Of a stretch of DNA of 64,000 nucleotides, positions 22,728 to 34,163 are shown piece after piece; position 1 is the first letter of the stretch, and each line of letters opens with the position of its first letter. The notes under the pieces were generated by a model. That model saw nothing but the letters and a program-made list of their open reading frames with translations, had not been told where the DNA came from and did not search any database. The position numbers were made by a program, and so were the translations under genes. Where the stretch lies: positions 5,810,001 through 5,874,000 of the forward strand of contig BSBM01000592.1 of the NCBI GenBank assembly GCA_027924585.1. Reading direction: 5' to 3'. This stretch comes from Larix kaempferi. Its lineage: Eukaryota > Streptophyta > Pinopsida > Pinales > Pinaceae.

Positions 22728-25700
22728 TGTTATCACATTTATAGTAGTCGGGCTACCATACATTATTTTTCTGATTCCAGTACACTATTCAGCCAGTTCC
22801 CTTACATTTGAGATGCTGAGATGAGCATCTATATTGGATCACTATCAGATTGTGGACAGTAGTGTATATTCCCCATGCCATGACTGAGTCTCAGGACACT
22901 CAGAAAGATGACCGATGTAGCCATTATACCATTGGTACAAAGCAGTCAGTAGTGCCCAGAGTTATAGCAGCAGTTTCAGAGGACAGATGATGGTACAGGT
23001 TGATGAGCATTCAGGTATATGACTCAGCAAGTATATCATTGTGCCATGGTTATATTGCTTTTATATTTATTCTTATAGCATGTCTTAGCACTTAGTGTCA
23101 TGATCTGGCGATCATATAGATATGTGGACCTGGTTGATCTTATTATATATATTATATTGTCCTTACTCAGACTTAGAAGTTCACTATTCATACTCATTGG
23201 TTTTACCCTCCTTAGGGAGAATAGAGGTGATCATTCAACCATACCTTGGCTTGCTAGTGTCGGCTCCATCATTCATTGTCTTCATCCATCCATGGCCTAC
23301 CTTTTAGTTTATCACCCTGACTTACTACTTGACTAGTGACATGGAGGATCTTTTCCCCACTGTAGCCTCTGTATTGGATGAGCTTCCCTGTTTATTATGT
23401 CTCGGCTCTGAGTTGGTGACAAAACTTACCTATGGTGAGTTGGAGTTCCTTGTGAACTCCCCCTAGTCACTAAAGTTGTGTTGGCTAAACCTGAAACTTT
23501 TAGTGCTGCCATGAATACAAAATCTGGAAAAATGAAATGCTATATCTTGTATGAAAAGCCCATTCATGCAATGTGTTTCTAAACACACATGAATGAAAAG
23601 CATGCCAAGTGAAAATGGCTATGAAAATAAAATGTTATATCTTTTGGAAAAATAAATACCTAGGTAAACAAGCTGTCCATGACACACCTAGAAGTGCTCA
23701 GGTAAACAAGTGCCTTAAAAACACACCTGTAGCAGGAAGCCTAAAATAAATGTAAATCTATGCAATGTGTTTATAAACACACATAGATCAAGGCTATGGA
23801 AACTTCAGGCCCAAAAAGCAATGGAACTTAAATGCTATATCTAAACAATTGCTGGCCTTATTTGCATTATGGATTGTGCACATCTGTGAAGGTGAATAAA
23901 CCCTCTTTGAACAACTCATCCATTTGTGAGACACCGCCATTCCCTGTGTTATTGCTCATTCAGTATATTATTATGGTGTGTATTCCCTTTCCCTTGCCAA
24001 AGTGTCACAAAGTTAAGTCAGTCAAGTCATCCCTTAGCCTAGCCAGTTATTTTAGCCTTCACCCTTCACTAGCAAATTGATCACAGCTATGAAGTGAGTA
24101 TGATTCTGAAAGTCTAATCTAAGTAATATTAATAATTAATGACACTATATATTTGGATGTAGATCGCCAGTAATGATTACTTTGTGCTATAATTGTTATT
24201 TGAATAAGTTGTAAAGCATGCATTAACCTTGGACACTTTGCAGCAGCTTATGATGATGGTCTGAGTTATATTGTGTCATGTTGACTTGGTTAGGCCTAGT
24301 CTGACCATGGTAAACCAGAGGACATGAGATGGTTTGACCTTATGATGACATGGATAGATGATATATGGTCTATGTATACATACATGATGATTCCTTGCAG
24401 CAGCTACAGGGTTATGATGATGATTCTTGGTTTACAGTAGTGTTTGGTCATTTACAGATTATTATTATTGGCCTTGTTCCGGTATATTGGATATATATTT
24501 TGATCATGCAGAGACTCATATGGTGTATGAGTACACATCTTGGATGGATTTGGACCTTCTGAGTCCAATGAGACAGTTTGTTTTCAGTTCCGGGCACTTA
24601 CAGTGATGATTGAGCCTCAGTAGGCTATCCCAGTGCAATTTTGGTCTGTCGAAGGCCCTATCAGAGCAGATGTGATTTTTATCCGGTTGACCTAGGGCGC
24701 TGATGATGGAGGGGGTGGTCCAGCCACTTGTTTTTACCATATTACCCCCCTCCCGGACACACTGGTGCCCTCACCTTGACAGCACAGGCACTCCAGGAGG
24801 TAGTTTGGGGCAGTTTCACGCTTCCCGAGGCATTTCAGGATTGGTAGAAATGGCTATTGAGGAAATCGATTTGGGCTACTAAGGCAATGTTATGGCATGG
24901 GATGATCAGTGATGATAGATCGGGGTCCTCCACACCTTCTCCAGCAGTTTCAACTTCATCGGGGCCCGCATCCATCACTTATGGCACTTTCTGAGGATTT
25001 CTGAGGTATTTTTGTGGCCTACGATTTGACTATGGAGGCACGATTTGGTACATTGATGATTATTTATTGATTATTGTGCTATGGGGATTGACCAAGGAGG
25101 GATAAAATTACCCCTTGGACCCACCATAAGCCTCTTTTTATATTTTGTCATCATTATTTGGTGGGATTCCCCTCTTCTAGGGCGATTTTGTCCACTCACA
25201 TAATATTTTATTAGTGATCCATGTATTTTATTGTTGAGCTCATCTCAACCATTGATTAGACATTTGTATCTTTTAATCTTAGCCACTCATTCAAAAAGTG
25301 GTTAGGGTTTTGGTGCCTCTCCTTCCTATTTAAAGGAGAGAGCCTCTCATTGTAAAGGGGACTTTTGGCTCTGGATTATTGGAATAGAAAATTATTATTG
25401 CATCTATCTATAGTGTTGTGGTGAATGTTTTTGGTGTTCGTTCATTGGTTCTTCCTTTGCACTGAGTTATTGGAGATCTTGTTTGCCATATATTTTGTAC
25501 CACGTTTTTGCATCTACAGGTGGAGGCCGATTTGCTTTGAGAAGGAAGTATTGGTAGGGGAAGACTCTCCCTACTTCTTCTTTGGATCTCTTCGTTGGTA
25601 ACAGGGAGTATTACTGTCCCAGCACCTTCTATTTCATGTTACTATTGCATTTCTCTTGTATTTCCTCCATACTTGATCTTACTGATTGAATCGCTATTCC

Positions 25701-27273
25701 TTGGTTTGACAGGTAGAGGAGGTCGCACTTGTGGGCTAGGGCATCACTTCGGCAAGCAAAATCAACAATTTCTCATTTGATCTCTGCGGGAATCTTCCTC
25801 AACATCAAGACATCTCATTCACATCACTCAGGTATGATCTCAAGGTAATTTATATCTCCATGATCTATCCAATTGTCTAAAACAATTAAAACCCTAATTA
25901 ATCAAAACCCCATTTTTACATTTTTTCAGATCTACTAAGATCTAGTGGCTTTTTGGGTAAGATATTTAAAACCCACCTCTATAGCATCCACGGCATCCCA
26001 TATCTATAGTTTGGTGAGGATTGGCCGCCATTTGACCCTCTTCCCAAGGCATTTAGCCTTCTCCAAGCAAGGGCGCACTTCCTAGTTTGGGTGGGTTGAC
26101 CTAGATCTAGTACGTGGGTAGTTGAGATTCCACTTGATTCGTAATCTACACATCCAATAACCTACCCCCAGATCATCACTTTTCTGATTTCTACCTTGTG
26201 GGCCCTATTCCACATTTTAAGGGATTTAATCCCCATTTTGGACCACTTGGTACATTTAAACTCAGATCTAGTAAGATCTAGCCGTCGGATTGCCGTAAAA
26301 TTATAGATCCACACTCCTACTTGACTAACCTACCCAGATCTAAAGTTTGGATGTCATCGGACTTGTCTTGACCCACTTAACCCCACTTTTAGGCCTCCTT
26401 GGGTAAAGTCGCACCACCTTGGAGAAGTGAGTTGACTCACTTCTAGGACGTGGGTACTTGAGATATTTGGAGATTTGGAACGGGAATAATTCAAAACCTA
26501 GGTCTAGGGTGTCACCTTGTCAAATCTTGCATTGGGGATAGCATTCCTTATTTTAAGGGATTGTGGTCCACTTTGGTCAAACCTAGATCTAGACTTATTC
26601 ATCCATCAAGACCTTACTTGCCCACTTGTCTCATGCCATAGGAGTCCTTAACCACAAGTCAACCCTACTTTGACTCCATTATCCCAATTCCCAAGGCACT
26701 GGTTTCTCTCCAAGACAATTCGACTTTCCTAGATTGTTGGATTAACTTGTGGTTTGACCTTGTGTGGTGAACTAAACCCTTGATGCCATCATCTATCATG
26801 GTCAAACTTATCACGTGTACTAGTTAGCCCCAATTCATCCCCTAAACTACCCTGCATTGGACACGGTTCCCAAGGTAGTGGATTTTCCAACATTGAACTA
26901 GTACTCTAATCCTAGATCTCATTTCGAATACTTTCAGTCACTCTCATATCAACAATGAACCAAAGCTACACTCTTTGAACCCCTCACTTGTTTTGTGACT
27001 CCAACCTAAGGTCTAGGATAAACCATACACCTAACTTCACTTAGAAATACCCTGATTTGGTGTCTTGGTTTTGATCTCTCCTGTCGGGAGTAGATCGGGT
27101 CTCCCCCTTTGTTGTCTGGGCTAGATAACATAAAGTGAAGGTTGCCTCGACTGGCGTGACAACCATATATTGGAGGTCGAGGTGATCGTGGTTGCACTTT
27201 TTGAGTTGCCCTTCCATATTGCCATCCATGACTGGATATATCCATAGGGGTAACTACAGCTTAGGTGATAACA
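22728..27273 (+). repeat. Giant solo LTR B (Tat/Ogre-like), nested in A
   Basis: B is 4,546 bp. It starts TGTTATCACA and ends AGGTGATAACA. The perfect TSD is TGTCC (22723-22727, 27274-27278). TATTTAAAG at 25327-25335 is the likely promoter, giving a U3 of about 2.6 kb. It is very close to D (4,544 bp) along its whole length. It contains two palindromes TGTGTTT(C/A)TAAACACA near 23570 and 23768. It has no coding capacity. Confidence 0.85.
25327..25335 (+). promoter_or_regulatory. Likely TATA box of LTR B
   Basis: TATTTAAAG sits in CTCCTTCC-TATTTAAAGGAGAG, a block conserved in D (55422) and in E on the minus strand (near 59650). C has TATATAAGG in the same place (45935). Confidence 0.55.
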
Positions 27274-27680
27274 TGTCCCTTGCTTGCTTCAGCCATACAA
27301 TTATCAATCTAACTCATTAAATTCACCATTTTTAGTCGCTAGTCACATTTGATATTACTCTCTTTTTTCCATTTGCGTCCAGTCAGTGGCTGAAATTAAG
27401 CTTAGGACCTATTTACACTCATTCCCTGTCTTTACCTTTTTCTATCTTTTGGATTTGGGTGTGTTTTGTCTCTCGACCATTACCTGGTTAAGCAGGGTCT
27501 CCCCCTTGACTTGGCTCTGCGCCTCGTCTAAAGTGACTGTAGCCTTGTCCGGTGTGACTTCTGCCCCTTGGATAGAGGACCTGGCTGCTGTTGGTTACAC
27601 CTTCCTAGTTACTCATCCTCTACCATCCCTGTTGGGACATCCCTCTTTAACAACTAGAGTTTGTGTGATAACAAAATACA

Positions 27681-29047
27681 AGGCCAGATTTGTAGCCAGA
27701 GGATTCTCTCAGAAATAGGGAGTCGATTATGATGAGACTTTTGCTCTTGTGGCCCGATATACTTCCATCAGATCTATTATCACGATTGCTTCAGCTATGG
27801 GATGGAAGTTGCATCAGATGGATGTGAAGACGACCTTTCTCAATGGTGTTATTGAGGAAGAAGTTTACATTGAACAACCAGATGGGTTTATTGTCTAAGG
27901 AAAAGAGTCTCATGGATGCAGACTGAAAAAAGCATTGTATGGCCTCAAGCAAGCACCCCGTGCTTGGTATGGACGAATAGACGGATTCCTGGTGAGCTTG
28001 GGATTTTCCAAGAGTGATGCAGACCCCAACCTTTATTACAAAGTTGTAGATGACGAGCCACTGATTTTGGTATTATATGTTGATGACCTGTTTCTCACAG
28101 GAAATGAGAAACTCATTGTATGGTGTAAGAAGAATCTCGCCTCTGAGTTTGAAATGAAAGATCTTGGATTGATGCATTACTTCTTGGGATTAGAAGTATG
28201 GCAAAGGTAGAAAGAGATTTTCCTAGGACAAGGAAAATACACCATTGATATATTGAAGAGATTCAGAATGTTGGACTGCAAGTCCATGGCTACTCCGATG
28301 GATGTGAATTGGAAGAAGTTGAGAGATTCTACTTCAGATTCTGATTTGTTTGGTCCTACCATTTATCATCAGTTGATTGGGTCATTGATGTATCTAACCA
28401 ACACCAGACCAGATATATGTTTTGCTGTGAATTCCCTCAGTTAGTTCATGTGCGAACCGAGGCAGATTCACTGGTTTGTTGCAAAACATGTGCTCAGATA
28501 CTTACTTGGCACTGTGGGATATGGATTGAAGTATGCTTTAGATGGTGACCTGATATTGCAGGGGTTTACAGACTCAGATTGGGCCGGATGTGTTGCAGAT
28601 CGGAAGAGTACTTCTGGATGTTGCTTCAGTTTGGGTTCTGCAGTTATTTCCTGGTGCAGCAGTAAGCAGAACTCAATAGCACTCAGTACTGTAGAGGCCG
28701 AGTACATGGCTGCTAGCACAGATACTCGAGAAGCAGTTTGGCGTCGTAAACTCCTGGCAAGATTGTTCGGCCAGATTCCAGAGCCGACCATGATTCATTG
28801 TGATAACCAAAGCTGTGTGCAGATGTCAGTGAATCCTGTATTTCACGACAGGTCGAAGCATATCGAGATTCGATATCACTTCATTCGTGAAATGGTGCAG
28901 AAAGGTGCAGTCGAGTTACAGTACGTGCCGACAGATGACCAGACTGCAGATGTTCTCACCAAGGCTCTTTCCAGGGTGAAGTTCGAATACTTTCGCGGAA
29001 GACATGGAGTCGAAGAAAACATATCCCTCCTTCAGAGGGAAAGATGA
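27681..29047 (+). pseudogene. Copia-II reverse transcriptase and RNase H
   Basis: The frame resumes after LTR A with [14 protein letters not shown] motifs follow: MDVKTTFLNG, LYGLKQAPRAW and the active site YVDD (28076-28087), which is intact. RNase H shows DSDWAG, VEAEY and CDNQS. Stops occur at GAG/CAA/CAG-type codons near 27718, 27896, 28208 and 28442, mostly one-base changes. The last part, 28448-29047, is open for 199 codons to the natural end. The protein as a whole is dead. Confidence 0.9.
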
Positions 29048-29069
29048 CATTGAGATGCTTGCCCTGCTT

Positions 29070-29480
29070 TTCCTAGGTGCCTCTGCAGTCCAGTTACTCA
29101 GCCAGATATGGGAGAAATCCCATAGGCAGATGAGTAGGACAGTCAGCAGTTGGACGGGTCACCCAAGTACCTTTTGTAGTCTAGTTACTTAGCCAGATAT
29201 GGGAGAAATCCCATAGGCAGATGAGTAGAACAATCAGCAATTGGTCGGGTTCACACTGGTGCCTCTACAGTCCGGTTACTCAACCAGATATGGGAGAAAT
29301 ACCATAGGCAGATGAGTAGGACAGTCAGCAGTTGGTTGTGCGGTTGCACAGGTGCCTCTACAGTCTAGGTACTCAACCAGATATGGGAGAAATCCCATAG
29401 GCAGAAGAGTCGGACAGTCAGTAGATGGTTGTGCCCTTTTGCTCATTTGAGATTTCATCCAGGTATGGGAGGACACCATT
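29070..29480 (+). repeat. 91-93 bp hairpin array in Copia-II 3' UTR
   Basis: Four units carry CCAGATATGGGAGAAATCCC at 29102, 29193, 29284 and 29377. A fifth, weaker unit is near 29459. Each core can fold as a perfect stem, TATGGG and CCCATA around a short loop, except in the third unit where one base is changed. Around it are CAGATGAGTAGGACAGTCAG and GTGCCTCTACAGTC. The same array lies in Copia-I at 51895-52340. Confidence 0.85.
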
Positions 29481-29698
29481 GGCAGATGAGACAGACAGGT
29501 AGCAAATTGTATAGCAAAGATGGTACAGCTGATAATCTCAGATATCCAGGATTGAGTGATTCTCTTGGACTCACCGAAGTACTGGTGATGATAATGCACA
29601 GAGACTATGTGGACAACCTTCAGTATGCATATAGATGATGGAGACAGAATGGATGTACAAGATGAAGACCAAAGAATACCTTCCTTGATGAGTGGGAG
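29481..29698 (+). mobile_element. Copia-II 3' tail and purine tract
   Basis: Non-coding. It ends GATGAGTGGGAG (29687-29698), the purine tract before the 3' LTR. Confidence 0.6.
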
Positions 29699-30246
29699 TG
29701 TTGGATTTTGTACAACTTCAGAAGATATTATTCATTATATTTTATTGTACCTTCATTGTATATACCTCCTAAGGGAGAAGAACTTTATGTAATCAATATG
29801 TAAACACATGAAAGAATCAATGTAAACCTTGGGGTGCAAAAGAAATAAATAAAAATATTAAATTTAAATTATGTATTGCCCCTAGGTGAAGTCGGCCCAG
29901 TTAGAGAATTTTCCAGGTTTGCACTTGTATAAATAGGAGGCTAGTGCACCTCATTATCTCATCCACTCACTTAGCAAGTGCGCATCACTTGGAGGAGGCT
30001 GATTTCGCATCACTTGAAGGAGGAAGCTTATTTGGGGCATCTACTTGTGAAAGATACTTTCACATTCTTTCTCTTTTCTCATTTGTACTCTGATCTCGGA
30101 ATTATCATCTCTCTGCGAAGGTTGCTGGGTTTTCTCCCATTTGAGTTTCCCAAGTCAAAACTCTGTGTTGTTTTGTGTTTTGTTTTTCTTCTAGTGATCT
30201 TGGTAATGCAGTTATGTTTTATGCTATGAATGTATGAAATTTAACA
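29699..30246 (+). repeat. 3' LTR of Copia-II
   Basis: This 548 bp LTR opens TGTTGGATTTTG and closes TTTAACA. TATAAATAGG is at 29928-29937. It is followed by the TSD AGGTC, after which repeat X2 resumes. Confidence 0.9.
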
Positions 30247-32806
30247 AGGTCATCACCTGATCTTGACTCCTCCGTTTAGGTAAACTCCCAAACGAAGCCA
30301 AGGGGGGTAGTCCCTAAGGAAAGTTTTTAAGGTTGTTAGAGCTTCCAGTGAAATGGTTAAAAGGTGTTTTATGTTTTTAGGAATTTATTATGGGTTTAGG
30401 GTAAAATGTCACAAGATAGCCTCTGCAAAATGGATTGTATTTAAACAAGTGCTTTCACCAGCAAGAAGTAAAGATGCACAATACTGATATTGAGCAAATA
30501 CCAAAAACCAGTGCCTTATGGAGCCGAATAATGTGCTGAAATGAAAGCGAAAATTGAAATGTTTTGCGAGTGCTGTCTTGGTTTATTTTAATTATTAAAG
30601 TATGAAACTTGATTAGGGGGGAAAAGGGGGGAACTCCCGAGATATCGTGAGGTACAGGGAGAAATGTCCGGAAATCAAGATTTGGTGGCTCCATATAAGG
30701 ACATGTGGATTGGCCGGAGTGTCAGGAGCGTGTTCAACACTACACCAATAAGGATGTAGTCTAACAGGTGCCCCAAGGTCTCGTCCCAGTGGTTCCCGTG
30801 TCCCCAGGCAGAATTTCCCCACACAAAAATTGTCGAAGTGCTGGTTTTTCACTTATCTTAAGGGTAGTTGATTTTATTAAGTGAGTATTAAGTTAAGTGT
30901 GGAATGTTAAAAAGTGCTTCCAACTGTTTCTGGGTATCCCATAAGTGGGCAGAGTATACGCAGTGTAAGCAAAATGGTTTATTCAAATTTGGAGAACAAG
31001 GACCATTGTGCTCTCCGACAGAGAGTGCTCTTGACCTGCTTTTCAGCTAAGTTCAAAAGACTTTAGATTCTCTTTATTAAACAATTAAGCTATGGAAAGT
31101 AAAAGCAAAACTTGGAAAAATATATGAATGGCCAAACTTATGCGTCACTTTTCTGGTCAACCGCCACTAATTGACAATGTCTTTAGGTGGAGATGAGAGT
31201 ATACTTCGTGGCGACAAAGATGATTTTATTTCTAAGTTACTTTTGCAAAATGAAATGATTAAAATTGAAACACAAATTAAAAGTATACACCCTGCATTTC
31301 AAAAGTGAGTGTGTGAACTTGTGGAGTTAGAAAAATTTCAATCTCACAAAAATGACAAAAACGTAAATCCCCCCAGGGGGATGGGGTGTGGGTGTTGGGT
31401 ACCCCACTGCTCTCGTTTAATAATTACAATTTTGAATAAGAAAAGAAGTGCTCCTTTGTCCTTTATACTTGGACTTAAGGGCTTTCAATTCTAGAACTTG
31501 AAAATAGAAGTTTATGGGTGTCCACCAGAGGGTTTTTTGCACTTTTAGGGCTCTTGATTACTCTAAAAAGCTTCGATTTTATTTGTAGACCTGCTAAAAA
31601 CCAGGAAGCTAAATTTCTGCAAAAAACGTGATTAGAATGCACAAATTTACATAAAAAGATACAACTTTTTACTTGTAAAAATTTATGAAAAAATTGGACA
31701 CATACAAGCATAAAAGTGAGATCTAGATTTAGCCTTTTGATATGAAATGGATGCAACTTTCTAGATCTGGAATTTGAAACAAACTTTAGAATGATTTCAA
31801 TCTTTTAAAAGTACGTATGCTTGTTCCAAAAGAAACATAAAGGAACAAGAGGTTTGCTTTGGAAAAATTAAGAAGAAGAAGGAGAGAGAACCAAGCTTGT
31901 TAGCTTTGTGCAATATTGGAGAATGAGAAGTGCTTGCAAAGAAAGTTGTTAGTGCTTGAATATGAGGTGATCCACTAACCAATCCAAGAGAGGAGTCAAG
32001 ACAAGATCCACTCTCACAATAGGGCACTAAATCCTATAACATAACCAAGAAACTCACACATACAAGAAATTAAATCTAGTAGATTAAATGATAAGAAAAA
32101 TGAAGAGCAAAAATACAACCAAATATTATTTGTTACTTCTAGATCTCTACACATCCAAAATAAATAAGCAAGTCAAGACAAGAATGCTTACCCTTCTAGG
32201 ATCCAAGATCCTTACCAAGCTAGATAGATCTACTTTTAAATGAAAGTAAAAAATGGAAGATCACAAAGTTACCTCAACCAAAGACTAGCATGCATGAAGA
32301 ACAAGAGCCACCAATGACCTCCTAAGTCTCAACAATATTATTTATCAAAAGTATTACAAACAGAACCAGAGGTTCTATTCAATCCAACCCTTGAGAAAGA
32401 TGGAGCATAGACCTTGCTTAAATAACCTCACAAAGGTGAAGTCGAATGCATGAAGATGGTAAGCAAATGGATGAGAGAAGAGCCAAGTGTGAAGTCGAAT
32501 CCCTTAATTGGAGCTTCAAACTTGAGTTTCATTAAATGAGAGGGCTGCCACCTCAAGAGGGCGCCCTCTCTCCCTTGTATTCAACGCCAATCCTCACATA
32601 AATGATCGCCCACCACTATGCAAGTATTCGCATGGTCAAACGTGGACAGATACCCACGTGAAGGAAAGCGCTCAACTCTTAAAACCATACATCCACCTTT
32701 ATCCAAAGTTTGAGTTTTTGGCATGTGCCTTTTTTAATGAAGGTATTCGTACTCCCTATTAAAACATGTACCATCCTTTCCATAGGATTTTTTAATCATT
32801 ACTTTT

Positions 32807-33394
32807 CAATGTTCCCCCGAGTTTCTGGGATGTGGAGACGCGGGAGCGAGGAAACATAGAAACTACATATGCAGAAGTACCCCCCCCAAATTTTAGGAAA
32901 CGTCGAAGGGTACGTCGGGGTCTTCAACATAAGGGACCCCACCAAGAGAACTACCAAATTTATATTAGAATACATAAAAATTGAAAGTTGGAGCATAAGT
33001 CATTAAAGTCTTTAATTTTATAATCTAAAGATTAATACAAGTTTACAACATACATCAAGTGAAATAAAATGAAATACAACTATACATAAACTATCACTGA
33101 TAAAACAAATTCGGAAACACAACCATATTGGACAGCGAAATGAAATCGAGACTACTGAGAAGAAAGATAGTGGACAGTGTGGCCCTTTATCATTTTTTTT
33201 TGGTAAAAACTTGTCAAAGGAAACGTGGGGATGCCATTTTTAGGAGGGAAACGTTTCCCTTATGTGTTTCCTTTAGTTTCCTTCAAGCGGGGATGTGGGG
33301 GAAACGTTTCCAATGGAGTTTTCAAGTTTCCGAGACGTGTGGGGACGTGGAAACGCGTTTACTACCCTTGGGGACGTGTACCCGTGTAACACTG
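32807..33394. mobile_element. hAT-W: small non-autonomous hAT-like element inside X2
   Basis: W is 588 bp. It is absent from the matching place in X1 (near 4575), so it is a later insertion. It starts CAATGTTCCCC and, on the other strand, its right end starts CAGTGTTACACGGG: imperfect inverted ends. An 8 bp TSD, TTACTTTT (32799-32806) and TTATTTTT (33395-33402), differs by one base. The right part is full of GGGGACGTG, GAAACG and AAACGTTTCC motifs, like subterminal repeats. No transposase is present. Confidence 0.7.
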
Positions 33395-33655
33395 TTATTT
33401 TTGTCTTTTGTGATTTTTGTCATGGTGCATTTTCTCATTTTTTAGCATTTAAATGCCAAAATGATGCCTCTTTAGCGAAAAATGCTCTTAGAGACGTCGT
33501 AGTTGCCCGGAACATGGAGAAAGTGGGCACTAGGGTAAAAAGGACGCTCTGAGCATCAAAACAAGCTTCCCCACGCCAAATTCCGCCTCCATACGACACT
33601 TTTATTACATTTTAAAATTTTCCATTTAAACCATTAAAAAATGGTTTAATTTACG

Positions 33656-33679
33656 AAAATATATATATATATATATATT
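33656..33679. repeat. TA microsatellite
   Basis: A run of about eleven TA units lies in X2 and is absent from X1. Confidence 0.85.
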
Positions 33680-34163
33680 TTCGTTGGAATGACACCAAAC
33701 TCCTAGGGGACCTAGTGCATGTCCATATGACTTATTACTGATGGCTAGCATGTTACAAAAATACATTTCAGTGGGCTTTAATAACCCCTCAAAATTTACC
33801 ATCAAGGAAATACTCCAGCTTTGGAGGTGAGTGAAAAACTCGGGAATTATACATCACTAAAGAGTAACGCATAATTCCTAAGGAAAAAACACTCTAGAGT
33901 ATCCCCCTAATAACAAACCCTAATGCCGACCACGCCTTTCATAAAAAATGCATGCATAGACCAACTTATTACAATTCCCCCGCAGGGGTCTGGACATGCA
34001 AAAATTACAAAGGGCCAAAATTTTTTGGCCTGATGGATCTCGGAACACTGATGATGAGCATTGAACATGTTCACAACTTCAACGGTTCACTCAAAATCCA
34101 CTAAGTGCAATTTAGTGGATAACACCCACCAAGACCAAAAGAAGAAGAGGGATATGTCTCAAG

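Larger units (their letters stand above)
19267..27675 (+). repeat. Giant solo LTR A (Tat/Ogre-like Ty3), interrupted by B
   Basis: Ends are TGTTATCACA and TGTGATAACA, a perfect 10 bp inverted pair with TG...CA. A perfect TSD AAATA flanks it (19262-19266, 27676-27680), and the Copia-II RT frame resumes after it. Without B its length is about 3.86 kb. No ORF is convincing. A TATA-like CTATAAGAG lies at 21761-21769, about 2.5 kb in, the same relative place as in B to E. It is the most diverged of the five LTRs. No second LTR or internal region is present, so it is a solo LTR. Confidence 0.8.
8290..30246 (+). mobile_element. Copia-II: Ty1/copia element of the same family as Copia-I
   Basis: The two LTRs are 548 bp each (8290-8837 and 29699-30246). 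By eye I count about 25 differences, roughly 95% identity. TSDs are AGGCC (8285-8289) and AGGTC (30247-30251), differing by one base. Its gag, PR, IN, RT and RH are all present but degenerate. It is interrupted by Copia-III in the PR/IN linker and by solo LTR A in RT. It sits inside X2, which sits inside a sister copy of the same family. Confidence 0.9.
8209..34124 (-). mobile_element. Repeat X2, second copy of the X1 family, itself interrupted
   Basis: X2 pieces are about 8209-8289 and 30252-34124. Together, and without hAT-W, they total about 3.4 kb. It inserted into Copia-I gag: gag sequence ends at AGATCAAGG and resumes with CCAAAAGAAGAAG after 34124. Read on the minus strand it starts TGTTATCCAC at 34124 and the far end reads GTGTGCTAAC, an LTR-like inverted end pair. 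A TATA-like TATTTAAG lies near 32415 (minus). I see no coding capacity. The TSD has decayed. Confidence 0.55.

Noticed and set aside
19267-27675. Elements A-D as DNA transposons because of their inverted ends
   Set aside because: The inverted pair is only 10 bp with TG...CA ends, TSDs are 5 bp, a TATA box is at a fixed place, and LTR E of the same family is followed by a PBS. An LTR is the better reading.
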